From contig NZ_JAMXFD010000014.1 in assembly GCF_025370875.1 (NCBI RefSeq), forward strand, positions 91,863 through 155,862: 64,000 bases of DNA. Direction: 5' to 3'. Shown piece by piece: positions 36,117 through 45,302 of the stretch (position 1 is the first letter of the stretch; each line of letters opens with the position of its first letter). Below the pieces are notes generated by a model. It had not been told where the DNA came from. It saw nothing but the letters and a program-made list of their open reading frames with translations, and ran no database searches. The translations under genes were made by a program, and so were the position numbers. This DNA comes from Laspinema palackyanum D2c. Lineage in GTDB: Bacteria > Cyanobacteriota > Cyanobacteriia > Cyanobacteriales > Laspinemataceae.

Positions 36117-37265
36117 ATGGAAATACGCGGCGTTTGGATGACCACTACTGATAGTCAAGTCTTCCGATCCAAAGAAAAAATTAATGAAGCAGTTGCCTTT
36201 CTCGCCGAAACGGGATTTAATGTGGTCTTTCCCGTCGTCTGGACCAAAGGATTCACCCTTTATCCCAGTCGAGTTTTAAAGCAGACCTTTGGCATGGAAA
36301 TCGATCCCCTGTATCAAGGTCGAGACCCTTTAGCTGAACTCATCGAAGCGGCCAACTCATCGGGGATTGCCGTAATTCCCTGGTTTGAATATGGATTCGC
36401 TAGTTCCTATCAGTCCAATGGGGGAATGTTGCTGCAAAAAAAACCGGAATGGGCGGCCAAGGACCTGTCAGGAAATCTCCTCAACAAAAATGGGTTTGAG
36501 TGGATGAATGCATTGCACCCAGAGGTCCAAGACTTCTTGTTAAAGTTAATCCTGGAAGTGGTCCAAAATTACCCGATCGCAGGCATCCAAGGGGACGATC
36601 GCCTCCCCGCATTTCCCCGGGAAGGGGGCTATGATGAATTTACCCGCAACCTTTACCGCCAAAGCTTTCAGTGCGATCCCCCGTCCAATTGTCAAGACAC
36701 CCAGTGGTTGAAGTGGCGTGCGGATTTACTGACGGAATTTTTATCACAACTCTATCAACAAATTAAAGCGATTAATCCCCGTTTGTTAGTTTCCCTTTCC
36801 CCGAATATTTATCCTTGGTGTTTGAATGAGTACCTGCAAGACTCGCAAACCTGGCTAAACCGAGGACTGACGGATTTGATGCATCCTCAGATTTATCGCC
36901 GGGATTTTCAGAGTTATCAACGGGTAGTTAATCAGATGGTGAAAAGCCCTTGTTTTTCAGAACAGTTACCGCGAATTTCACCGGGGATTTTGATTAAGTT
37001 AGGGGAATATCGGATTAGTCCGGAATATTTGTTAAGCGCGATCGACTACAATCGGGCTTGTGGGCTTCCGGGAGAGGTGTTATTTTTTTATGAGGGGTTA
37101 CGGGAAGATGATAATGCTTTAGCGAAACCGTTGCGATCGCGCTATAGTAGCCCGGTGCCATTTCCCACTGCTTTAGAGTTAAATCAATGGATTGCGAATC
37201 AGCCGACTGGGAGGATAAACCGCCGGGGTTCTGGTTGGTTAGATTGGCTAAAAAGTCGGTTTTAG
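36117..37265 (+). CDS. cytoplasmic GHL10-family protein
   Basis: A 382-residue GHL10-type TIM-barrel protein beginning directly with the domain (MEIRGVWMTTTDSQVF), with NVVFPVVWTKGFTLYPS, IPWFEYGF and IAGIQGDDRLPAFP. Unlike the other two GHL10 proteins in the window it lacks a signal peptide, so either it acts in the cytoplasm or it is exported by another route. The ATG has no Shine-Dalgarno sequence. It converges with the acyltransferase gene, with only 38 bp between stops. Confidence 0.88.
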   Translation: MEIRGVWMTTTDSQVFRSKEKINEAVAFLAETGFNVVFPVVWTKGFTLYPSRVLKQTFGMEIDPLYQGRDPLAELIEAANSSGIAVIPWFEYGFASSYQSNGGMLLQKKPEWAAKDLSGNLLNKNGFEWMNALHPEVQDFLLKLILEVVQNYPIAGIQGDDRLPAFPREGGYDEFTRNLYRQSFQCDPPSNCQDTQWLKWRADLLTEFLSQLYQQIKAINPRLLVSLSPNIYPWCLNEYLQDSQTWLNRGLTDLMHPQIYRRDFQSYQRVVNQMVKSPCFSEQLPRISPGILIKLGEYRISPEYLLSAIDYNRACGLPGEVLFFYEGLREDDNALAKPLRSRYSSPVPFPTALELNQWIANQPTGRINRRGSGWLDWLKSRF

Positions 37266-37303
37266 GGGAGAGTTGGGAAGGGGTAGCAAGACGGGCGATC
37301 GGC

Positions 37304-38350
37304 TTATTTAAACCAGCGGTCGATCGCCGGTTGCCACTTCCGCTCCGTCAGATAAGCAAGGCCAATTAATATCATTAAATTTAATCCATAAAACGCCCAA
37401 TGTTTCGGGAAATTAGCATTTAAACCCCATTGAACTAAAATTGGATAGCTAAAGATATAAAGTCCATAAGAAATGGGAGCTAAGATGGAGAAATAGCCCA
37501 AGATTTGATTAAAATAAATCAGGTGATTACGATACCAATATAGCCCAGCCGTCAACAGGACCAACGCCGCCAAGAAGTGCCGAAACATTAAAAAAGGATA
37601 GTAACCGGGCTTGAATTGAGATTCCCCCAACAAAGGAATGGCTGAAATCAGCACCATCCCTAACAGGGCAAGTAAGACGGGTCGCATATTTTTAAACGTA
37701 AATGTCCTATCTTTTAAAAATATGTTTGCCATTTCTACTCCCACCCATCCCACAATAAAATAGGAACAAATCAAGGAAATTTGATTGGGTAAGAGTACAT
37801 AGGTTCCATAAGAAGCTGCGGAAAATAAGAGGATATAGTAAATCCGCCTTGTGGGATTGACAACCCAATGAATGAGCGGATAAAACATCATGTAGAACCA
37901 CCATTCGTAAGATAATGACCAGAGGGGTAGGTTCCCTAAGAAAGGGTAAAACCAAGTCCCGGGCTTCACGCTCCCAAAATCCTGGAGTAACAGAAAATTA
38001 CCCAGAATGTCCAGTCCAGATAGTCTCTGCAGTAGGTTTCCGTTCAAACCCACAATTAGCATCGAAAGCAGCATGGAAATTATTAGAGGAAAATAGATTC
38101 TTCTAAATCGCTTAATTAAGTAGTTCCAAAAAGACAAGTTGGGGTGACGGAACAAGGAAATTCTGACCAGGAATCCACTTAAAATAAAAAAAACAATAAC
38201 GGCTTCTTGTCCAGCAGCAAATATTAGTTTTACAAAATCTGGAACTAGGTCTAGGCTATACAAACCGTAAATGAAGTTATGAATTAAGACATAAAAACAG
38301 GCCGCTCCCCGAATGGCATCAAGTTTGGGAAAATAAAATTTTTCACCCAT
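37304..38350 (-). CDS. membrane-bound acyltransferase (acyltransferase 3 family)
   Basis: A 348-residue protein with about ten hydrophobic helices and the N-terminal family signature LDAIRGAACFYVLIHN, which contains the conserved Arg and His. Acyltransferase 3 proteins O-acetylate or otherwise acylate surface polysaccharides and other exported molecules. The neighbouring GT4 and GHL10 genes are on the other strand but are also carbohydrate-related. The exact acceptor is unknown. Confidence 0.9.
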   Translation of the reverse strand: MGEKFYFPKLDAIRGAACFYVLIHNFIYGLYSLDLVPDFVKLIFAAGQEAVIVFFILSGFLVRISLFRHPNLSFWNYLIKRFRRIYFPLIISMLLSMLIVGLNGNLLQRLSGLDILGNFLLLQDFGSVKPGTWFYPFLGNLPLWSLSYEWWFYMMFYPLIHWVVNPTRRIYYILLFSAASYGTYVLLPNQISLICSYFIVGWVGVEMANIFLKDRTFTFKNMRPVLLALLGMVLISAIPLLGESQFKPGYYPFLMFRHFLAALVLLTAGLYWYRNHLIYFNQILGYFSILAPISYGLYIFSYPILVQWGLNANFPKHWAFYGLNLMILIGLAYLTERKWQPAIDRWFK

Positions 38351-38771
38351 ATTCGTTCAATCCTATAGGATAGAGTATTCGGTGAGAATTTATTAGAATG
38401 GAAAATTCACCAGTTGCTTAGGGTTAAAATGCCCAAGCCTGCCGGTTTTAAAGCATCATTTAAACCGGCTTCATGCAGGTTCGCACTGGGGTAGTGCTGT
38501 GAAATTGTAACCAGGTCAAACCGATTCAACGGCTCTGGGAGGCAAGGGTTGTAAGGCAAACTCTACCCCTTTGGGGGCTGTAGGTCTTTTATATTATAGG
38601 GTAGAAACCTCAAGTTGCAATCCAAATGAAAGGTGAAACTCGATGTTTTGAGATGAGGAGGCGATCGCCCCTAAAAGCAGACAAAGAACTCCCCGGGTTT
38701 GACCCGGGGAGAAAACCGGCTCCAACTGGAGCCCCGGCGGTCATGGGTGCAGGTAATTCTCTGTGGGTAAA
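38351..38771. other. 421-bp intergenic region with hairpins
   Basis: It contains GCCGGTTT (38441-38448) paired with AAACCGGC (38462-38469) upstream of the acyltransferase, and two adjacent hairpins near 38689-38734 downstream of the GGDEF-EAL gene. No gene is seen. Confidence 0.45.
38689..38734 (-). terminator. double hairpin downstream of the GGDEF-EAL gene
   Basis: On the minus strand, GGCTCC-AGTT-GGAGCC (38719-38734) is followed by CTCCCCGGGTCAAACCCGGGGAG shape (38689-38711) and then TTCTTTGT. The stem is very strong but the T run is interrupted. Confidence 0.6.
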
Positions 38772-41459
38772 CTATGAACTCAAATGAAAGGAAAATGTAG
38801 ACTGCCGGTAGAGTTCGGTGGCAATTTCCTCGGGAACTGGCTTACTAAATAAATAGCCTTGGGCCGCATCGCAATTTGCCGACTTCAAAAATTCCAACTG
38901 TTCTAAGGTTTCCACCCCTTCAGCCATCACCTCTAAATTCAAACCATGCCCGAGGGTGACGATCGCCTCAATAATAGCCGCATCAGGGGACTCAGTGGTC
39001 ACTTCTTGGATAAACGAGCGATCAATTTTTAATTGATCTAAAGGAAAATGCTTCAGGGATGATAATGAGGAATAGCCCGTGCCAAAATCATCCAAGGCAA
39101 TGGCGATTCCCATTTCATGGAATCCATGCAAGAGAGAAATGGTTAAGTCCACATCCTGCATGGCAATGCTTTCGGTGATTTCCAACTCTAAATAGCCAGG
39201 AGGGAGTTTGGTTTGCCTTAAAATTTGGGCGATTTCTTGCAGTAAATTTTGTTGATGAAACTGACGGGCTGATAAATTCACCGCCATCCTAATCGGGGGA
39301 AGTCCGGCTAACTGCCACTGGTAATTTTGCCGGGTAGCGGCTTCGATCGCCCATTTCCCGATGGGACAGATCAGGCCCGTTTCTTCTGCCAGGGGAATAA
39401 ATTCACTGGGGGGAACTAACCCCAGTTCTGGATGCTGCCAGCGAATCAGCGCTTCCATACTGATAATTCGTCCCGTTTTTAAATCAATTTGAGGTTGATA
39501 GTACATCCGGAACTCATCTCGGTCTAAGGCTTTGTGTAAACTCGTTTCTAACAGGAGTCTTTCACAGGCTTTCGTGCCGATCGCCGGGGTGTAAAGCTGA
39601 TAGTTGTTCCTCCCTTGTTGCTTGGCCCGATACATGGCTGCATCAGCATTTTTCAACAGGGTTTCTACATCTTCTCCATCGTAAGGAGCTAGGGCAATTC
39701 CTAAACTGGCTTTTACATAAAAATCTTGCTCCTCCAACCGAAAGGGTTCCTGAAAACACTTTAAAATTTTGTTGCTAATTTCTGCCACATCCTCAGCGGA
39801 GCTCAAATGATTAATTAAAAACGTAAACTCATCCCCACCCCAACGCGCCAGCATATCTTCTTCGGGCAGAGAACGACTTAACCGTTCGGCGACAATTTTG
39901 AGGAGCAAATCTCCAAGTGCATGACCCAGGGTATCATTAATGGTTTTAAACCCATCTAAATCCAGAAAAATCACCCCCAGCATTTCCGCCCGGTGTTGGG
40001 TATCGGCGAGGGCCAAAGAAAGGCGCTCGCTAAAGAGTAGACGATTAGCTAACCCGGTTAGGCGATCGTGAGAGGCTTCGTGACGAATCAAATTTTCAAC
40101 TCGCCTTTGCATGACAGCCATATAGAGATGAGTCCCCACGGATTCAGCCAGTTTAATTTCTTCAACCTTCCAGATTTTGGTCTGTTCTTTTTTAATCTCT
40201 CGCCACGCTTCAAAAGAAGCCCGAGGTTTCTGGTTTCGTTCGTCTAAATCATTTCGTCCAGCCCATAAAGTTTCCGTTTCAATTTCATTTCTGAACAAGG
40301 TTAAACATCCTAAATATTGTTTATTATATTTTAAGGGAACAATCAAAATCGACCGAATTTTAGTCCCTTGAAAAGCGAAGGCCAAGGGGCTGAAAGCTGG
40401 TGTTTTATAAAGATTGCCTATACTGACACTGTGCAAATAAACGATAGAGTGGGGGGAGGAGTGGGATTCCCTATTTCCGTTTAAAGGAGAGGGTAAATCG
40501 AGTTCATATCCCTCAAGGCTGGCCCGTTCTGAGGGAGAGATATTTTCCTTCTGCTCAGTTCCTGGCTTGGTCTCGGGAGGCGCAATTTGCTCACTCTTGT
40601 TAATCAACTGTTGCCAACAGTCTGTTTCTTCAATCCAAGCAATACTAGGTTGAACGCCATAAGTATAGATTTGAGCCACTGCCCCCGTCATGTCTGGATT
40701 GATATAAAGTCGGCCTGCATCGGCCCGTAATGCGAGTACGGTTTCTTTTAGAACAGTTTGGCGAATTTTTTTGATGTCTAAAGGCGAATGCAGCAATCCG
40801 CTAATTTTATTCAGGACCGCTTCATCGCGAGCTTGGTTGCGAGTGCGATTTAACAAATCGGATTGGGCGATCGCAATTGACATTTGATCCACGAGTAATT
40901 GAACGATTTCAATTTCTCGTTCTGAATATCGTCTGGGTTTAGCATGATGGGAAACCAACAATCCCCACAGATGCTGTTGGTGGAGAATCGGAATGGATAA
41001 AGAAGAAGATACCCCCATATTAGTCAGATATTCCGTATGACAGGGGTCTACGGGCCAATAGCGGATCCCTCCTCGACTGATACTTTCTCCATTGTCTGAA
41101 AAATCGAGTTCTTCAGTGGTTTTGCGTCCCGATGCCACATCGACGATCACCCGTTGACGGGCTGTTAGAAATAACTCTCGCGCCTTCACGGGAATATCCG
41201 TAGCGGGAAACCGTAGTCCCAACATTGAGGGCAAGCGATCGCTTTGAATCGATTCCGCAATCACCTCTCCGCTGCCATCTTCTTCAAATCGATAAATTTT
41301 TACCCGATGGGTATTTAAAAAAGCTCTAATTTCTCGGGCGGTAGTTTCTAAAATTTCATGTAATTCTAAAGATTGACGAATCCGACTCGCAATCCGGTTT
41401 AATAAATTTTCTCGGTCTAATATAACCACTGCACTGTGTTTGACTTTTCTACGAATCAT
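38772..41459 (-). CDS. GAF-GGDEF-EAL protein with phytochrome-type GAF domain
   Basis: An 895-residue protein predicted to make and/or degrade cyclic di-GMP. The first GAF domain (about 17-210) keeps phytochrome/cyanobacteriochrome hallmarks: the DIP motif (Asp88-Ile-Pro90) and a Cys140-His141 pair in [17 protein letters not shown], equivalent to the bilin-binding Cys-His of Cph1-type proteins, so it may bind a bilin. A second, GAF-like region follows (about 215-470). The GGDEF motif is canonical (RWGGDEF, 541-545) and the EAL domain has an intact EAL (Glu669 in [10 protein letters not shown]) and [10 protein letters not shown], so both catalytic sites could work. No membrane segment is seen. 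Confidence 0.92.
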   Translation of the reverse strand: MIRRKVKHSAVVILDRENLLNRIASRIRQSLELHEILETTAREIRAFLNTHRVKIYRFEEDGSGEVIAESIQSDRLPSMLGLRFPATDIPVKARELFLTARQRVIVDVASGRKTTEELDFSDNGESISRGGIRYWPVDPCHTEYLTNMGVSSSLSIPILHQQHLWGLLVSHHAKPRRYSEREIEIVQLLVDQMSIAIAQSDLLNRTRNQARDEAVLNKISGLLHSPLDIKKIRQTVLKETVLALRADAGRLYINPDMTGAVAQIYTYGVQPSIAWIEETDCWQQLINKSEQIAPPETKPGTEQKENISPSERASLEGYELDLPSPLNGNRESHSSPHSIVYLHSVSIGNLYKTPAFSPLAFAFQGTKIRSILIVPLKYNKQYLGCLTLFRNEIETETLWAGRNDLDERNQKPRASFEAWREIKKEQTKIWKVEEIKLAESVGTHLYMAVMQRRVENLIRHEASHDRLTGLANRLLFSERLSLALADTQHRAEMLGVIFLDLDGFKTINDTLGHALGDLLLKIVAERLSRSLPEEDMLARWGGDEFTFLINHLSSAEDVAEISNKILKCFQEPFRLEEQDFYVKASLGIALAPYDGEDVETLLKNADAAMYRAKQQGRNNYQLYTPAIGTKACERLLLETSLHKALDRDEFRMYYQPQIDLKTGRIISMEALIRWQHPELGLVPPSEFIPLAEETGLICPIGKWAIEAATRQNYQWQLAGLPPIRMAVNLSARQFHQQNLLQEIAQILRQTKLPPGYLELEITESIAMQDVDLTISLLHGFHEMGIAIALDDFGTGYSSLSSLKHFPLDQLKIDRSFIQEVTTESPDAAIIEAIVTLGHGLNLEVMAEGVETLEQLEFLKSANCDAAQGYLFSKPVPEEIATELYRQSTFSFHLSS

Positions 41460-42127
41460 TGCTGAGTTCTACCCTTCATTAGCATGGTAATTTTAATCGG
41501 AGCTATCCGGATTGTGGGGGGAGACTAAACCCCTGCTCCCAGGCATGAGCTAACTACTGCCCCGAAAAATTTTGAGTCAAGAATCCCGAACATCACCCCG
41601 TTGCCTTGGGGTTCTTATCCTAGGTGCTACAAGTTAATTTACTTACCAATTACCCCCCCTCAAACTATTTATATTAATTTTACGAGTTTTAACCCGGAAA
41701 TATTCAAAGGGGGCCACTGTTTTAATATTTTTTAGTAAAAGCACCAGGCATCAGGTACCCGGACCAAGGGACCAGGACCAAGGGACCAAGGACCAAGGAC
41801 CAAGGACCAAGGGACCAAGGACCCCTGTTGTACAGAACCCGAAGGTTTTCCGGATTAGAAAAATAACCAGGGAAACGTCATCCCCATTCTCATGCTACAA
41901 TCCGATTTCTCTGAAGGCGTGAGGCGATCGCCCGCTTGGACTCACCTTAAGGGCCCAGAACAATTTAGCCGAGGCGATCGCCTTTGCTAAGGACTGGCAA
42001 TCAGGGATTTTTCCTGAACCCGAGCCATTCTGTGTTAAAATATATTTCGCAGATAAAGTTTGATTGTCGTGTTTGTTGCGATACAGACAAGCCAACAAAC
42101 ACTATCGGGTTTTAAAGCCAATTCATA
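41460..42127. other. 668-bp intergenic region upstream of rpsU
   Basis: It contains the heptamer repeat (41759-41824), several HIP1 sites and an A/T-rich stretch TGTGTTAAAATATA near 42030-42045 that could be a -10 region for rpsU. No gene is seen. Confidence 0.4.
41759..41824. repeat. heptamer tandem repeat (GGACCAA)n
   Basis: About nine copies of GGACCAA, some with one extra G, run from 41759 to 41824. The unit resembles the heptamer array at 21.3 kb read on the other strand. Confidence 0.9.
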
Positions 42128-42182
42128 ACAGATAGCCAGTTTCGGACAAAGCGCGACTGGACGGCTTTGTGCTCCTATCTGT
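42128..42182 (+). promoter_or_regulatory. two-tier hairpin in the rpsU leader
   Basis: An outer stem ACAGATAG (42128-42135)/CTATCTGT (42175-42182) encloses an inner stem ACAAAGC (42146-42152)/GCTTTGT (42164-42170). It lies 157 bp upstream of rpsU, probably within its transcript, and could be a regulatory leader element. No known family is matched. Confidence 0.5.
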
Positions 42183-42338
42183 GAGCCTTCGATTGTGAAC
42201 CCCACCCTCGCAAACGGCTCTCCAGGGGAGGATCGCCCCCATCGGCTATTTCCGTGACTGGAATATCAAGCTTACCCGAGTTGGGGTAAAGCATATTTCA
42301 CCCGCCCATCTTATTGTTGATACTCAGGAGGATACCGG

Positions 42339-42521
42339 ATGACTCAAGTCGTTGTCGGCGAAAATGAAGCGATCGAATCTGCACTGCGCCGCTTTAAGCG
42401 CCAAGTTGCAAAAGAGGGAATTTATGCAGATATGAAGCGTCAGCGTCACTTTGAAACTCCCCTAGAAAAGCGTAAGCGCAAAGAAATTGCACGCCGACGC
42501 AAACGCAGATATTCCAGATAG
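42339..42521 (+). CDS. rpsU: 30S ribosomal protein S21
   Basis: S21 is a small basic protein of the 30S platform near the anti-Shine-Dalgarno. The 60-residue product has [21 protein letters not shown] and a very basic C-terminus ([15 protein letters not shown]). AGGAGG at good spacing fixes the start. The long upstream region holds a structured element. The smpB gene lies convergent downstream. Confidence 0.97.
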   Translation: MTQVVVGENEAIESALRRFKRQVAKEGIYADMKRQRHFETPLEKRKRKEIARRRKRRYSR

Positions 42522-42616
42522 AAGACCCTCAACCCGCTCATCGGAGCGGGGGTCATCATTGGCGATTCGCCTTTGCAGTAGATAGTGCGGGAGTGGGAAG
42601 CAGCTTGCTAGAACCG

Positions 42617-43084
42617 CTAATACTGCTTTAACGCCCGTTCTATCTCCCGCTTGTGCTCCCGTTCTTTCACCGCCGCTCGCTTATCGTGGAGTTGCTTGCC
42701 TCGAACAAGAGCAATCTCTACCTTAACTAACCCACGCTTGAGATACATCTTTGTCGGTACCATTGTCAAGCCTTTTTGTTCCACCGTCCCAATCAACTTG
42801 CGGATTTGATCCCGGTGCAGCAACAGCTTCCGAGTCCGGGTCGGCTCATGGTTAAAATAGAGACTGGCCGTCTGATAGGGGGAAACATTCACATTCAGCA
42901 GCCACGCCTCCGCATCCCGAAACAAGACATACCCATCTCGGATATTCACCTTCCCGGACCGAATGGATTTGACCTCGGTCCCCTTTAATTCAATCCCCGC
43001 TTCGTATGTTTCCAGAATCTCATATAAAAAACGGGCTTGGCGATTATCACTGACTATTTTGATGCCTTCGCTTTGTTGCGCCAT
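42617..43084 (-). CDS. smpB: SsrA-binding protein SmpB
   Basis: SmpB binds tmRNA and brings it to stalled ribosomes for trans-translation. The 155-residue product has the family core IVSDNRQARFLYEILETYEAGI, ELKGTEVKSIRSGKVNIRD-type region (about residues 31-52) and the basic C-terminal tail HDKRAAVKEREHKREIERAL that reads the mRNA channel. The tmRNA gene itself is not in the window. It converges with rpsU. Confidence 0.97.
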   Translation of the reverse strand: MAQQSEGIKIVSDNRQARFLYEILETYEAGIELKGTEVKSIRSGKVNIRDGYVLFRDAEAWLLNVNVSPYQTASLYFNHEPTRTRKLLLHRDQIRKLIGTVEQKGLTMVPTKMYLKRGLVKVEIALVRGKQLHDKRAAVKEREHKREIERALKQY

Positions 43085-43296
43085 CGGTATTTCTTAGTTT
43101 CTACTCATTCTATGATCAACGAAAGGCGATCCAGCTAAAAACTAGCCTGAACGCCTTTGTCTTACTTTCTAGCCTATCGTTTTTAATCGACTGCTTACAT
43201 CACTTTAACCCGATCTCCCCTCCCCCGACCCCATTGTTCAACGTCACGACTTGCTGTCGTTCTCTAGTCCGGGCGTACAGTAGAGGAGAGGGCCGT

Positions 43297-44064
43297 CTAA
43301 TCTTCTAGGGAAATCTTTTCCATCCCCAGTTCCCGGCTGCCGGTTCTAGCCCAACGTGCAGTCCCTTCGTTACCCTTAAATTCATAATCAAATACGGCAA
43401 GGTTAGTGCTAGTCCCCCAACCGACAACTAGCCAATCATCCACCCGCAAACCGATTCCGCGATAGGTTTCATCATCGACATTCCAGGTGACTTGATAGAT
43501 ATCGCGGGATTCGGTAATGGTTAATTCTCCACTAGAGGAAGCACCCTCTTCTCCAGGGTCTGTACTGCTAATTTGATAGGAACCCGCTAACTCACCCGAT
43601 CGCCCTCCGGTGGCTAGTTCTGTGCCAACCTCCCCATTAGCGGTACTGAGGGTCCATTTGCCATCTAAGGTGCCATCGTTCTGGATTCGATAGAGGGCCA
43701 CGCCATAAATCCCCTCGTCTAGTCCGGCCCCTACCAATAACCGTCCCTCTTCATAAAACCCCAACCCAGAATAATTGCCTTGGGAGGTTTCCCAAGAGAC
43801 TTGATAGAGATTGTCGATATTCCCGATCGCCGTGATATCGAGACTGCCGGTGTAAGCTTGACCCCGGGGAGTTCTCGCTTCCGTAATCCCCCAGACTCCT
43901 TCGAGGCGATCGGGTGCGGACTGTCGCCTCCAGAAAAATGAGGTTTGATTGGATTCTACTTCCTGAATAACAGGCTGTTCGATCGCCCCGATGGTGGGGG
44001 ATGCAGCCCCGGCCAACACCATCAGGACACTCAAGAGATAACGGGCTGTATTTCGATAGCTCAC
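43297..44064 (-). CDS. secreted two-repeat beta protein of unknown function
   Basis: A 255-residue protein with a signal peptide (RYLLSVLMVLAGAASPTIGA) and two related beta-rich repeats (about 55-145 and 150-255). Each contains a LYQVSWE or IYQVTWN strand followed by GLGFYEEGRLLVGAG or GIGLRVDDWLVVGWG. Similar cyanobacterial proteins are sometimes labelled fibronectin-binding, without evidence I can confirm. The start is GTG at 44064, supported by AAGGAAGGAG about 10 nt upstream. It is monocistronic. Confidence 0.75.
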   Translation of the reverse strand: MSYRNTARYLLSVLMVLAGAASPTIGAIEQPVIQEVESNQTSFFWRRQSAPDRLEGVWGITEARTPRGQAYTGSLDITAIGNIDNLYQVSWETSQGNYSGLGFYEEGRLLVGAGLDEGIYGVALYRIQNDGTLDGKWTLSTANGEVGTELATGGRSGELAGSYQISSTDPGEEGASSSGELTITESRDIYQVTWNVDDETYRGIGLRVDDWLVVGWGTSTNLAVFDYEFKGNEGTARWARTGSRELGMEKISLED

Positions 44065-44402
44065 GATCAGGTTTCTCCTTCCTTAAGTTCAGTCCAGGGT
44101 TAAATTCCGGGGCTTTTGGAGCCCACACCCAACTCCAATGCCCGGTATGAAGGCAGATGACCCCGTTGTAGTCGGGAGGGTTTCGCGGGGGGCGGAGTCT
44201 CCGGATTTGCCATATAGAGTCCTCTATTGAGGTGGGGCAATTCATTGGCTATCCCTATTTCTCGGTTTAAATCCCCCAAATTTGCCTAAGTCTGGGGCTG
44301 TAAAACCTCTCAATCGCTCTGATTGCAAGGGTTTGAGCCGTAGTCGAGAGAGAGGCCATCTATGCCTTAAGGAGTAATTTTGAGAAAAAACTTGAAAAAC
44401 CC
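44065..44402. other. intergenic region before the glutamine riboswitch
   Basis: This divergent region lies between the secreted beta-protein gene and the riboswitch-controlled gene. Short minus-strand frames here are unconvincing. No consensus NtcA site (GTA-N8-TAC) stood out in a manual scan. Confidence 0.35.
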
Positions 44403-44430
44403 TTGACATTTCATTTTCAAACGGTAACAA
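44403..44430 (+). promoter_or_regulatory. sigma70-type promoter of the DUF4278 gene
   Basis: TTGACA (44403-44408), a 16-bp spacer and TAACAA (44425-44430) place the transcription start a few bases before the riboswitch aptamer. Confidence 0.65.
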
Positions 44431-44445
44431 TGAATACAGAAAGTA

Positions 44446-44540
44446 AATCGTTCATCCCTCACCACAAGCCAGTTCATCTCTGAACGGCATGAAGCTGGCA
44501 AGGGACGGAAGTAGGGAGTCACTCCCGAAGGAACGCGCCT
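44446..44540 (+). ncRNA. glutamine riboswitch (glnA RNA motif)
   Basis: The stretch shows the conserved blocks of the glutamine aptamer: ATCGTTCATCC at the 5' side, GGGACGGAAGTAGG in the core and CCGAAGGAACGCGCC at the 3' side. CGTTC (44449-44453) pairs with GAACG (44531-44535) to form the closing stem. These aptamers bind L-glutamine and control nitrogen-metabolism genes in cyanobacteria. It lies 38 bp before the DUF4278 gene. Confidence 0.92.
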
Positions 44541-44578
44541 CAACCTACAAACAAGACTCTATTTAGGAGGCGAAAAAC

Positions 44579-44902
44579 ATGAAACTTTCATATCGTGGCA
44601 CCACTTACGAATATACTCCCGCAGAAGTTGATGTTACCGAAGGCGAACTGGCTGGTAAATATCGCGGGTTAGATTGGAAATTTTGCAATCAGAAGAAAGC
44701 ACCGGTCCAGCAAACGACCGTGGAACTGAAGTATCGGGGAGTTGCGTTGACCACTGGTGAACCACAGTCCGCAAACACCTCGGCACCGGAACAAGCGCGC
44801 CGTCTGATGATGGATCGGCAAGTCAAAGGTGAAAAACGCCAACGTTCGATGTTGAGCCGTTTGACTGCTGAATTCAAGAGCATCCCTGTTCTTGCCCATT
44901 AA
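44579..44902 (+). CDS. DUF4278 protein, possible PirA-like nitrogen regulator
   Basis: A 107-residue protein with the DUF4278 signature at the N-terminus (MKLSYRGTTYEYTP) and a second YRG element (LKYRGVAL). DUF4278 includes PirA, which binds the PII protein and adjusts flux into arginine synthesis in Synechocystis. The glutamine riboswitch directly upstream supports a nitrogen-linked role here. The extra C-terminal 40 residues are basic. AGGAGG lies 9 nt before the ATG. Whether this homologue binds PII is not shown. Confidence 0.85.
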   Translation: MKLSYRGTTYEYTPAEVDVTEGELAGKYRGLDWKFCNQKKAPVQQTTVELKYRGVALTTGEPQSANTSAPEQARRLMMDRQVKGEKRQRSMLSRLTAEFKSIPVLAH

Positions 44903-44918
44903 GGAAAAGTAATTTGAG

Positions 44919-44946
44919 ACTCAGCCTGGTCAGCTAGAGGCTGAGT
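44919..44946 (+). other. hairpin after the DUF4278 gene
   Basis: ACTCAGCCT (44919-44927) pairs with AGGCTGAGT (44938-44946). It lacks a T run; the true terminator is probably the next hairpin. Confidence 0.5.
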
Positions 44947-44975
44947 ATAAATTCTCAACAACTTAACTGTTTGAA

Positions 44976-45004
44976 ATATCTCCCATCTGGGGGATATTTT
45001 TTTT
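44976..45004 (+). terminator. terminator of the DUF4278 gene
   Basis: ATATCTCCC (44976-44984) pairs with GGGGGATAT (44989-44997, one G-U) and runs into eight T residues. Confidence 0.8.
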
Positions 45005-45302
45005 AGGGGCTTGTACAGGGCGATCGATGGGAACGAGAGCATCGGTCCCCTAACGGCAAGACCCAAAAATGAGTAAACCGACCCGGTTGCTCTTTGCGCT
45101 CCTGAACGGGAATCCTAGAGCAGAGGAAGGGGTCTTTATATGTCAAAATTAAGTAGAGATCAGCAGTCGGTTAAGCTGTGGTCAGTCGTTCAAGCTCATC
45201 ACCCTGGATTAATCGCCGATCGCCTGGAAAAAATATCGAGATCCGTCTGTGGGCGATCGCCCGTCGCCTGTCCTTATGTTGAGAACCTAGCCCTCGTTGA
45301 TT

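Noticed and set aside
41895..42098. 67-codon minus-strand frame upstream of rpsU
   Set aside because: Low-complexity product over HIP1 sites, no ribosome binding site, antisense to the likely rpsU promoter region.
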